52,291 nucleotides of DNA from an uncultured Campylobacter sp. (GTDB taxonomy: Bacteria; Campylobacterota; Campylobacteria; Campylobacterales; Campylobacteraceae). A program made the translations under genes and the position numbers. Every line of letters begins with the position of its first letter. The stretch's first letter is position 1. Positions 17,644-25,839 of this stretch are shown in pieces. The notes below the pieces were generated by a model. That model saw nothing but the letters and a program-made list of their open reading frames with translations, ran no database searches and was not told where the DNA came from. The DNA lies in contig UQBJ01000011.1 in NCBI GenBank assembly GCA_900539255.1, forward strand, positions 1-52,291. Reading direction: 5' to 3'.

Positions 17644-18951
17644 TCAAGGGCGTAAATTTAGCCTTTTAGCGCACTTTTGCAAGGCATCAAAAAAATAATC
17701 AATGTCGCTTAAATCGTGCGTGTAGTGAAAACTCGCCCTAAGCCAGCCCGGTTTTTGCTTTAAGGGCGCATTGTCCTTTAAGCCCAGCAAGTCGTGTCCA
17801 TAAGGTCCAGCGCAAGCACAACCCGCTCTTGTTTCGATTTTATGGCTTTTGCTAAGGTGAAAAGCTAAGTCAAATGGCGAAATCCCCGCAAGATTAAAGG
17901 CAAAAATCGGCAAGCGGTTCGTCAAATTCGCCGCGTAAAGTGTCAAAGCGTTTGAATTTTGCGCGTTAAATTCAGCCACTTTTTTAAAAAAATACTCTTT
18001 CAAAAGCTCTTCTTGCCTTTCTATCGCCGCTACGCCTATGCTGTCCTTTACCTTAAAGGCAAGGCTAGCGCGGATAAGCTGTAAAATAGGCGGTGTGCCA
18101 GCTTCTTCAAGCCGCTCGAAATCACAAAGATAATCCACGCTCGTGCGTGAGACATAGCCCACAGTGCCGCCAGCCGCAAAGCTTGGCTTGTCGCCCAACA
18201 AGCTCTTTTTTATCGCTAAAAGTCCGCACGAACCCACGCCGCCTAAAAGTTTGTGTGAGCTGATAAACAAGGCATCATAATGCTTGCAGGCTATGTTTTT
18301 GTAGGGGATAAAACTTGACGCGTCAAAGGCAACTAGGGCGTTGTGCTTGCGAAAAAGCGCGCAAAGCCTTTCATAATCGCTCAAAATGCCCGTTACATTT
18401 GACGCAAGCGTGAAGCTAGCGATGATTTGGCGCGTTTTGTCAGCCTTTCTCGCCTGCTCTAATAAATTTTGCAAAAATTCAAAGTCGATTTCGCCCTTTT
18501 CATCAAGCGGCACGCGCACGCACTCACAAAGCCCTTCGCGAAATGAAAGCTCGTTAGAATGATGCTCATAAGGACTGATGATGACTAAGGGCAAGTTTTT
18601 AGGCTGAATTTTAGGGATAAATTTAGCTCTTAACTTTGGCGGGGCGTAAATTCCTAGTAATTCTTGGAATTTTTTTATCGCCGCTGATGAGCCAGCCCCG
18701 CAGGCAATAAGCGCGAATTCATCGCTTAAATTCAGGCTTTTTTTGATATAAGCCCTTGCATCTTCATAATGCTTTTGCGTGGCAAAGGAATTTAGCGAGC
18801 TATCAGAATGCGTATTTGCGTAGCTTAAAAGCACTTTTTTTATGGCTTTTTCCACGCTTTTAAGCCCCAGCGCACTTGCGGTAAAGTCAAAATACCGCAC
18901 GCCTTTTTTTAGGATAATGTCGCTTTTTAAATCATCAATTTGCATTTTCAA
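17644..18951 (-). CDS. Class-V aminotransferase (cysteine desulfurase-like)
   Basis: A 435-residue PLP enzyme of the cysteine desulfurase / selenocysteine lyase group. The PLP lysine is in ISSHKLLGG, the histidine over the cofactor in SPYEHHSNEL, and the active-site loop contains Cys in ETRAGCACAGPYGH. Such a loop fits desulfurase activity (release of sulfur from cysteine), but the family also has lyases with other substrates. From memory it matches the orphan aminotransferase next to flgS in C. jejuni, on the strand opposite to flgS, as here. The start could be 18951 or the second ATG at 18945; no clear ribosome site separates them. Confidence 0.82.
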   Translation of the reverse strand: MKMQIDDLKSDIILKKGVRYFDFTASALGLKSVEKAIKKVLLSYANTHSDSSLNSFATQKHYEDARAYIKKSLNLSDEFALIACGAGSSAAIKKFQELLGIYAPPKLRAKFIPKIQPKNLPLVIISPYEHHSNELSFREGLCECVRVPLDEKGEIDFEFLQNLLEQARKADKTRQIIASFTLASNVTGILSDYERLCALFRKHNALVAFDASSFIPYKNIACKHYDALFISSHKLLGGVGSCGLLAIKKSLLGDKPSFAAGGTVGYVSRTSVDYLCDFERLEEAGTPPILQLIRASLAFKVKDSIGVAAIERQEELLKEYFFKKVAEFNAQNSNALTLYAANLTNRLPIFAFNLAGISPFDLAFHLSKSHKIETRAGCACAGPYGHDLLGLKDNAPLKQKPGWLRASFHYTHDLSDIDYFFDALQKCAKRLNLRP

Positions 18952-18971
18952 AGAAGCCTTGAAAGAAATTT

Positions 18972-19856
18972 TTGCTACAATTATACATAAAATTCAAAAA
19001 CAAAGGAAAAATCATCACATTTAGCGAATTTGGCACAAGCTATGTCTGCGATGACATAGAGCAGCTTTTTGACTTGTATAGCGTTTTTGACGGCTTTAAG
19101 GGCTTTGAGCCTTGTGCGGATTTAGCGGCGAGCATAAGGCAAAATTTACTCTTGCCTTATGATGAGATAGCGCAAAATTTGAGCTTTGACAAGGATACGA
19201 ATTTCGCTCTTTATTTGCTTGCTAAAAACAACCGCAAACGCTACTCCATAAACCGCAAAATAGGACATTTCAAGGCGCAAAGTATCATCAACTCTTTGCT
19301 CAATGCTGGAATTTTAAGCCTTGAAAAGAGCAAAGAGCAAAAACCAAAGCGTTTAAAGGGACAAAAGCTCAAAAAGCACCTAAAAAACTACACTATACAA
19401 GATAAAATCCTTTTCAAAGACCATTTTACGCGCTTTTTCTTTCGCTTTTTAAAGCCAAATGAAGCACTCATCAAAGCTGGCGAGTTTGATAAGGTTTTAG
19501 AGCTTATATTTAGCGAGTTTGAGCATTATCAAAGCCTGTGTTTTGAGCTTTTGTCAAAGGAATTTTTGCAGAAAAAATTCGAGCTTGAAAGCGTGTCGAG
19601 TTTCTGGCACAGGGACATTGAAGTGGATTTATACTATAAAGATAGCGAATTTTGCTTTATGGGCGAAGTGAAATTCAAAAATCGCAAGATTTGCAAAAAT
19701 ATCTTTCATCTTTTGCAAAACAAGGCAAAAGCCCTTGACATAAAGCCAGACTTTTATATCATCTTTTCAAAAAGCGGTTTTTCAAACGAATTTGCGCGCA
19801 AAAAAGAACGGAATTTGCTTTTGTTTGATATAAATGACTGCAAAGAACTGATTTAA
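18972..19856 (+). CDS. DUF234-like protein with a PD-(D/E)XK-type C-terminal domain, unknown function
   Basis: The C-terminal half resembles the DUF234 / nuclease-like tail of MoxR- or archaeal-type ATPases: winged-helix-like RYSINRKIGHFKAQSIINSL, FKDHFTRFFFRFLKP, and a nuclease-fold stretch FWHRDIEVDLYY followed by GEVKFKNRK. The Glu-Val-Asp and Glu-x-Lys residues are those expected of a PD-(D/E)XK site. No ATPase domain precedes it. It is 9 bp upstream of flgS, as in C. jejuni. The listed TTG start at 18972 lies inside the likely promoter. The conserved-looking N-terminus (TFSEFGTSYVCDD) begins right after an AAAGGA site (19002-19007) with ATC at 19014 and no ATG, GTG or TTG before 19074. 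The true start is therefore unresolved. Confidence 0.7.
   Translation: MLQLYIKFKNKGKIITFSEFGTSYVCDDIEQLFDLYSVFDGFKGFEPCADLAASIRQNLLLPYDEIAQNLSFDKDTNFALYLLAKNNRKRYSINRKIGHFKAQSIINSLLNAGILSLEKSKEQKPKRLKGQKLKKHLKNYTIQDKILFKDHFTRFFFRFLKPNEALIKAGEFDKVLELIFSEFEHYQSLCFELLSKEFLQKKFELESVSSFWHRDIEVDLYYKDSEFCFMGEVKFKNRKICKNIFHLLQNKAKALDIKPDFYIIFSKSGFSNEFARKKERNLLLFDINDCKELI
18976..18981 (+). promoter_or_regulatory. Putative -10 element for the DUF234-like gene and flgS
   Basis: GCTACAAT matches the GCTACAAT found before tRNA-Arg (34230) and ftsW (43385). It would start RNA near 18988, downstream of the TTG at 18972. Confidence 0.45.
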
Positions 19857-19865
19857 GGATTTAAA

Positions 19866-20882
19866 ATGAACGATGAAAGCCTAAAAAACCTTGATTTTAC
19901 CAACAAAGAAACGCTAGAAGCCCTAATAGAGCAAACTTATGTCATAGAAAACGAGTATAATGCCCTAAAAGAGAGCTTTGCGAGCTTGCAACAGATGATG
20001 AGCGAGATTGTCGAAGTGCTGCCAAATGCGCTGTGGGTGCTTAACAAGGACAAAAGCATACATTTGCAAAACCAGCTTGGCAAGGAAAATGACGAGCTTT
20101 TGGGGGCGATTGATTTAAGCAAAGCGCACTATGAGCTTGAATTTAAGGGGCATTTTTTTGTGGTGAAAAACATTTCTTATGGCGATAAATTCATCATACA
20201 AGCCACTGACATAAGCGCTGAAAAGCGAAACGAACGGCTTGCGAGTATGGGAAGCGTGGCGGCGCACCTTGCCCACGAGATACGAAACCCCATAGGCTCT
20301 ATATCACTGCTTGTATCGACTTTGTATGAGCGAAGCGAGCTGAAAAACAAGCACATAGTGCTGGAAATGCAAAAGGCGATTTCGCGCGTGGAACGCATAG
20401 TAAATTCAACTCTGCTTTTCACAAAGGGCGTGCATATCAACGCCGCGCCCTTTAAACTGTGCGAACTCAAAGACGAGTGCGAAGCTGTGGTGAATTCTTA
20501 TAATTTCAACGCTAAAATCGACTTTGAATTTGACTTTTTGGATTTAGAGTTAAATGCGGACAAAGCCTTGCTGAGCCTTGTTTTGCAAAATCTCATCTAC
20601 AACGGCATTGATGCTATCGAAGAAAAAGAAGCTGATTTTGGCAAGGTTTGCATAAAAACGAGCGTGGAAAATGCGAAAATTTGGGTAAAAGTGTATGATG
20701 ATGGCAAGGAAATCGCCGATGAAAAGGCTGTTTTTGAAGCCTTTAAAACGACAAAGCTCAAAGGTAACGGGCTTGGGCTAAGTTTGTCAAAAGAAATCAT
20801 AAACGCGCACGGCGGCGAGCTGAATTTCAGCAAAGAACCGAAGTGCTTTTATTTTGCCTTGCCTTTGTCAAAGGCTTGCTAA
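19866..20882 (+). CDS. flgS: Sensor histidine kinase FlgS (flagellar sigma-54 regulon)
   Basis: A 338-residue cytoplasmic histidine kinase without membrane segments. It has an N-terminal coiled-coil region, a small PAS-like part (VLPNALWVLNKDKSIHLQNQ), the H-box AHLAHEIRNPIGSISLL with the phosphorylated His at 137, an N-box QNLIYNGIDAIEEKE, and a G-box GNGLGLSLSKEII. FlgS phosphorylates FlgR to switch on sigma-54-dependent rod, hook and other middle flagellar genes once the export apparatus is built. Assignment rests on the soluble domain plan and the neighbours (aminotransferase and DUF234-like gene). The ribosome site AAGGAT lies 5 bp before the ATG. FlgR is not in the window. Confidence 0.85.
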   Translation: MNDESLKNLDFTNKETLEALIEQTYVIENEYNALKESFASLQQMMSEIVEVLPNALWVLNKDKSIHLQNQLGKENDELLGAIDLSKAHYELEFKGHFFVVKNISYGDKFIIQATDISAEKRNERLASMGSVAAHLAHEIRNPIGSISLLVSTLYERSELKNKHIVLEMQKAISRVERIVNSTLLFTKGVHINAAPFKLCELKDECEAVVNSYNFNAKIDFEFDFLDLELNADKALLSLVLQNLIYNGIDAIEEKEADFGKVCIKTSVENAKIWVKVYDDGKEIADEKAVFEAFKTTKLKGNGLGLSLSKEIINAHGGELNFSKEPKCFYFALPLSKAC

Positions 20883-21225
20883 ACGCTTGAAAAAGGCTTA
20901 TAAAGATTTTACAAAGGCGTGAAATGCTTAAATTTAAGGCGAATTTAGCTTTTCTTAAAGAAAAATAATTAAGCAAAATTTAAGATATTTTTTGCAAGGA
21001 TTTTAAAATTATATTGAAATTCACAAAATTTACACAAATCTCAACGCAAAGAACAAATTTAAATCAAAAATACAAGGCATAGAATTTCAACGAAATTCAA
21101 AGCCGCTCGATTTTTACGCCTTGCACTACACTCGTGCCGCGCTTTCTTGTAGCGGCACACTTTGCACACCGCACTTTACTATGCTTTCTTGCAATGATAT
21201 GCACTATCGCTACTTCGCAATTGTA
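20883..21225. other. Convergent spacer with a stem-loop
   Basis: An AT-rich spacer between flgS and the TonB-receptor operon. At 21134-21158 the arms GTGCCGC and GCGGCAC form a 7-bp stem with an 11-base loop. It may end transcription from either side, but there is no T run. No gene is supported. Confidence 0.45.
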
Positions 21226-23415
21226 TCAGTATCTATACTCCACCCCAGCGAAAAAGCGTCTGCCCGCATAGTGCTGCTCGACATAAGGCGTTTCGCTGCG
21301 GTATTGCTTGCTTGGCACGACAAGTTTGTAGTTGTCTCTGTCTGCGACATTATACACGCCTGCGCTCACGCTTAAATTCTTACTCGCTGCGTAATTTGCA
21401 CTTATATCAACCACTATGTATTCGCCATCTCCGCGCGTAAAGTATCCGCCCGTTTTGGTTGAGCCTGTGGAGTCTAAATTCGCATACAAAGGCGCACTTT
21501 GATACACGCTTTGGGCTATGATATCAAGCTTTTTTGTGGCTTTGAGTTTTACTTTGGCGTTAAATATATGGTTTGGATAGTCAGTAAGTTTCCTGCCCGC
21601 CCTTAAATTCACATCATAGCCGTCTGCGTGTTTGTATATGTAGCTGTAATTTACGCCAAGTGTCAGCATATCATTATCCAAAAAGCCCTGCTGCAAAGCC
21701 ACTTCGCCCCCATAAGTGTAGCCGTGGTCTATGTTTTTTTGCATATAGCAGTAAAATTCCCAGCTTGTATTACTATTTGAGCAGTTGCCTTTATCCACTT
21801 GTTGTGAGCCTGTTAAGGTGTTGTCAAACATATTTTTCATATCGTTGTAAAACACCGCCACGCTGAAATTTGTGCTTTTATAAGCTAAATCATAACCTAA
21901 CTCATAGTTTATCGCACTTTCAGGCTCTAAGTCGGGGTTGGCTGCATACTCAGCCATTTCACTGCCATATCTTTGCGAGAGTGTGGGTAGGTTGTGCTTG
22001 CGCCCTATGTTGATATGCAGGCTATTATTTTCCGCAAAGTCATAGTATAAAATGCCTTGGACGCTTAAATGCGGCTTTATGGATTGCCTTGCAGAAAGCG
22101 AACCCACGCTCGCGCCGTAGTTGTAGTCGCTGTAAAGTTTAAGCGTATCTGCTCTGTCTAAACTGCCCGCAAAAACCACGCGAAATTTGCCCCAAAGTCC
22201 TTGGGCGTATTGAGCAAAAAGGCTTGTTTGCACTTCGCTCATATCTTGTGTCATTTGGCGGGTGTAGTTTTGGTTGTCAGGGCTTGCTGAGTAGCTTTTA
22301 TAGTGATGAGCGTAGTTTATATTGACGCCTAGCTTTGCATTTAAGTTTTGATTTATGTCAAAATTTAGCGTAACTATGCCGCCATAGCTCTCATCGTTGA
22401 ATTTTTCTCCCCATAATGTATCATAACCAAAGGTATTTTGCGGTTGCGTTTCTGTGAGTGCGTCCGCAAAATCGCGGTAGTAAAGCTTGCTGTCAAGGTA
22501 AATGTCTGGCGTAAGATAGCTTAGTCCTAGCAGATAAACAAACTGCTGGTCGTATATAGGATAGTTAAGATAGCTTACATTTGCGTAGTTTGTAGCCGCC
22601 GTTGAAGTGCCGTTTTCTAAAAGTCCGCCTTTTGAGCCTTTGGATATGAGATAATTAAGGCTGTATTCGTTGTTTTCATTTGGCACAAAGCCCACTTTTA
22701 AGCGAAAGGTTTTGCTGTGAAAATAGCTGTTATAAGCATAGCCTTTTATCGCGTCAAAGCCTTGTGTGTAGTCTTTACTTAAAGCGTAAGCGTCTCTGTC
22801 GCGCTGAAAATAATCCGCCCTTACATAAAAGCTTTTTTGCATAGTGCCGACACTAAGCCCTTTTTGCCATTCTTTGCCCGTAGCTCCATCGCTAGTGATA
22901 AACCTTGTTTCTGCGGTAAATTCAAACTCTTTTTCAGGGCGCATTGAACTCATATTTATGGCTGCACCTAGTGAGTTCATATTATATTCTGGCGAAGTAA
23001 AACCACGCAAAATTTGCACCCCGCCTATGCCACCAAGGCTAAAAAAGCTCGTGTCAATGCCGCCGCCGTAAATGCTTTTTATCGATATGCCGTCTAAATA
23101 AAAGCCGATTTGCCCGCTGTTATATCCGCGCACAAAAAGAGTCGAGCGAGCGCGTGAGCCTACACCTTCTCTAAAATACACGCCCGCGCTACGACTTACG
23201 GCTTGCCCTATATCCACAGCTCCGCTTTCTTTGAATTCTTGCGCTGAGATTGTCGTGGCTGTGGGGTTGCTATCCACTTCTTCGTGCGCTATGATTTCTA
23301 CCGCACCAAGTTCGTAGGTTTTTATGTCGTCTAGCCTTGTAGCGTTTTCATCGGCAAAATTCACGCTCACAGCAAGGACAAGGATAGTGAAAACTTTTAA
23401 AATTTGTCTTTTCAT
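21226..23415 (-). CDS. TonB-dependent outer-membrane receptor
   Basis: A 729-residue receptor for active uptake of a scarce ligand such as a siderophore, haem, metal chelate or vitamin. A signal peptide ends near MKRQILKVFTILVLAVSVNFA. A TonB-box-like ELGAVEIIA follows, then a plug domain (SRSAGVYFREGVGSRARST, FVRGYNSGQIGFYLDGI, LRGFTSPEYNMNSLGAAIN). The 22-strand barrel ends in YAGRRFFAGVEYRY with a terminal aromatic. Its plug and barrel are clearly related to the neighbouring receptor (LSVSAGVYNVADRDNY versus LKGGVLNISDRDN). It is the last gene of the four-gene operon, 11 bp after the second receptor. No TonB, ExbBD or ABC genes are nearby, so the ligand cannot be inferred. Confidence 0.88.
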   Translation of the reverse strand: MKRQILKVFTILVLAVSVNFADENATRLDDIKTYELGAVEIIAHEEVDSNPTATTISAQEFKESGAVDIGQAVSRSAGVYFREGVGSRARSTLFVRGYNSGQIGFYLDGISIKSIYGGGIDTSFFSLGGIGGVQILRGFTSPEYNMNSLGAAINMSSMRPEKEFEFTAETRFITSDGATGKEWQKGLSVGTMQKSFYVRADYFQRDRDAYALSKDYTQGFDAIKGYAYNSYFHSKTFRLKVGFVPNENNEYSLNYLISKGSKGGLLENGTSTAATNYANVSYLNYPIYDQQFVYLLGLSYLTPDIYLDSKLYYRDFADALTETQPQNTFGYDTLWGEKFNDESYGGIVTLNFDINQNLNAKLGVNINYAHHYKSYSASPDNQNYTRQMTQDMSEVQTSLFAQYAQGLWGKFRVVFAGSLDRADTLKLYSDYNYGASVGSLSARQSIKPHLSVQGILYYDFAENNSLHINIGRKHNLPTLSQRYGSEMAEYAANPDLEPESAINYELGYDLAYKSTNFSVAVFYNDMKNMFDNTLTGSQQVDKGNCSNSNTSWEFYCYMQKNIDHGYTYGGEVALQQGFLDNDMLTLGVNYSYIYKHADGYDVNLRAGRKLTDYPNHIFNAKVKLKATKKLDIIAQSVYQSAPLYANLDSTGSTKTGGYFTRGDGEYIVVDISANYAASKNLSVSAGVYNVADRDNYKLVVPSKQYRSETPYVEQHYAGRRFFAGVEYRY

Positions 23416-23426
23416 CGCCTTGCCCC

Positions 23427-25829
23427 TTATTGTCCATAGTTGTAGTCAAAGCCTATCATATAACGCCTGCCCGCAAGATGATACTCTTGCACTCCGTTTG
23501 TTGCTGTGTAGTAGCTTATGGCGTTATCTCTATCACTTATATTAAGCACTCCACCTTTTAAAGAAAAGCCCTTTGCCACATAAAAACGAGCCATCAAATC
23601 CACGCTCAAATAATCCTTGCCTTTAAGCCACTGCGCGCTAGAATTCACCACAGGCTTGCTTTGATAAGTGCCAAGAGCTGTTAAATTCAGCGTTTTTATC
23701 GGGCTGACTTGAATTTTTGCGTTAGCTATATGGTTGTGATGACGAAATTCAGGCGTGTTTTTATCATCGGCTCTTTGTTTGCTGTATATGTAGCTGTAAT
23801 TTGCACCGATTATCAAAGCATTGTCCGCGAAAAAGCCTTGCTCCACGCTCACTTCGCCGCCCCAGCTTTGCCCGCCGTAGCCATTTGTGAGCTTGTATAT
23901 AGGCAAGCTGCCATTAACACCTGTTTGCTTGATGATGAAGCTATCATATAAGTCATTATAAAAGCCCGCCACGCTTAAATGCGTGCTAGGCAAAGTTAAG
24001 TCATAGCCTAGCTCATAGCTTAACACACTTTCGGGGCGTAAATTTGGGTTGATTTCGTAATTGAAATCATAACGATACATTGTGCCAACACCCATTGTCG
24101 TAGTAAGAGTGCCTGTATTAGTAGTCATATAAAAGGTTTCAAAATAGCGTTGATGAAGTGTAGGGAAATTCAGCCTTTTGCCTACGCTTAAATGCGCGGT
24201 ATTTGCGCCGTTAAATTCATAAAGCAGTGCAAGTTGTGCGCTAAAATCGCCCTTTGGGTTTATCTTATCTGTGTTTGATTTGGTTATTTGCGCTTGTGGT
24301 TGTTGGTTGCCGCCTTTATTTGCCGTGTTGTAGTTTCGCGCCTTTGCAATGTCGCTTCTTTCATAGCTTGCGCCAGCTATCACGCGAAAGCCCCCAAAAC
24401 TGCCATCATACTCGCCAAAAACACTTGATTTCAGCTCGCTCACATCGACATTGATGAGCTTGCTCATCGGTCTATCTACCCTTGCGTTGTAGTTTTTGTA
24501 GCTGTCTCTTTTAAGATGAAAGCCAAATTTCATTTTTTGCGCTTGCGTAAAGGCGTAGTTTAAACTCATCAAAGCCCCATAAGCATCATCATTGTAGTCT
24601 TTTATCACGGCGTATTCGTATTGAGAGTAGTTTCTAAACACAAGCACATTTGTCATCGAGCTGTCAAAGGCTTGATAATAAAGCCTTGTATCAAGGCTTA
24701 AAGAGTCCGTGAAATTTGAGTGTCCCAGCAAATAAAGCATTTGTTTTTGCAAGCTGTTCCACATATCAACGGGCAAGGTGTTATAATTCACATAAGTCGG
24801 GTCCTTTGTCATATCGCCCTTTGAGCCTTTTTGATAGTAAAAATTCAAGCTATACTCGTGGTTTTCATTTGGTGTGAAGCCCGCGCGAAGTTTAAGGCTT
24901 GTGTTGTTGAGTTTAGAATTTACTTGATAGCCCTCCATAGCCATAAAAGTGCCATCATAGCCTTGCGAAAAGGCAAAAGCGTCCCTTTCGCTGTCGCTGT
25001 AATCCACGCTTAAAAAGTAAGTGCCGCCATTTGTCCCCACAAACACGCCTTTTTGCGTGCGTAGTCCGTTGCGCCCCACAGCGTTAAAGGTAGTATCCGC
25101 TGTAAGTCTTGCTTCTAGCTCTTTTTGCGGGGTGTAGCTTGTAAGATTTATCGCGCCAAAGTTTTGCGCGTGGCTTGGGCTTATGTAGCCTTTGTAAATT
25201 TCAAGTCCGCCAAAGCCATTTAAAAGCACAAGTTCATAGTCGTTGCGCCCAGCGTCATAGTCGTTTAAAGGTATGCCGTCTATAAAAAGCCCTATTCTCT
25301 CTCGCCCAAATCCCCTTATATAAGCGTTTAAAATCGCATCGCCACCTATGGCATCACGCATAAACACGCCCTTTTCACGCCTTATGGCTTCTGCAAGGTT
25401 GCTCGCGTTTAAGGCTATAAAATCGCTTGAATTTAAGCTTTCATTTGCCAGCCCAGAAATTTGTCCCAAATTTTTAGGCACAAAGCCCTTTAAGACAAGT
25501 GAATTTGCAGGCTCTGCGCTACTTTTTGTTGTGTTTGGGGTATTGAAATTCGTGGCGTTGTTTTCGCTTGAATTCACATTTGAAATCGCATTTAAATTTA
25601 CGCTGTTTGCGTTGTTTGAATTCGCATTTGAATTTGCGTTTTGCTCGCCTTTCATCAAAGCACTATCTTCGCTCATCAGCTCTTTTAAATCCGTGCTTTG
25701 TCCTGCGGGTTTGTTTGTATTTTCGACTATGTCGCCAAAAGCAAAGCTCACCCCTGCCAAAACCAAAATCGCCATAAAAATTTGTGTTTTCATTGTTTGC
25801 CCTTTTGTGTGTTTTATCTTTTTCATCAT
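23427..25829 (-). CDS. TonB-dependent outer-membrane receptor with an Asn/Ser-rich N-terminal linker
   Basis: An 800-residue TonB-dependent receptor. The signal peptide is best placed from the ATG at 25793 (MKTQIFMAILVLAGVSFAFG), although ATGATG at 25829-25824 has the better ribosome site (AAAGGAT). Between signal and plug is a linker of about 60 residues dominated by Asn, Ala and Ser (for example NANSNANSNNANSVNLN), encoded by short internal repeats. The plug (AIRREKGVFMRDAIGGDAIL, IRGFGRERIGLFIDGIPLND) and barrel follow, ending in HLAGRRYMIGFDYNYGQ. An obvious TonB box is not seen in the linker. Ligand unknown. The gene is 10 bp downstream of a beta-barrel protein gene. Confidence 0.87.
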   Translation of the reverse strand: MMKKIKHTKGQTMKTQIFMAILVLAGVSFAFGDIVENTNKPAGQSTDLKELMSEDSALMKGEQNANSNANSNNANSVNLNAISNVNSSENNATNFNTPNTTKSSAEPANSLVLKGFVPKNLGQISGLANESLNSSDFIALNASNLAEAIRREKGVFMRDAIGGDAILNAYIRGFGRERIGLFIDGIPLNDYDAGRNDYELVLLNGFGGLEIYKGYISPSHAQNFGAINLTSYTPQKELEARLTADTTFNAVGRNGLRTQKGVFVGTNGGTYFLSVDYSDSERDAFAFSQGYDGTFMAMEGYQVNSKLNNTSLKLRAGFTPNENHEYSLNFYYQKGSKGDMTKDPTYVNYNTLPVDMWNSLQKQMLYLLGHSNFTDSLSLDTRLYYQAFDSSMTNVLVFRNYSQYEYAVIKDYNDDAYGALMSLNYAFTQAQKMKFGFHLKRDSYKNYNARVDRPMSKLINVDVSELKSSVFGEYDGSFGGFRVIAGASYERSDIAKARNYNTANKGGNQQPQAQITKSNTDKINPKGDFSAQLALLYEFNGANTAHLSVGKRLNFPTLHQRYFETFYMTTNTGTLTTTMGVGTMYRYDFNYEINPNLRPESVLSYELGYDLTLPSTHLSVAGFYNDLYDSFIIKQTGVNGSLPIYKLTNGYGGQSWGGEVSVEQGFFADNALIIGANYSYIYSKQRADDKNTPEFRHHNHIANAKIQVSPIKTLNLTALGTYQSKPVVNSSAQWLKGKDYLSVDLMARFYVAKGFSLKGGVLNISDRDNAISYYTATNGVQEYHLAGRRYMIGFDYNYGQ

Positions 25830-25839
25830 CTATCCTTTC

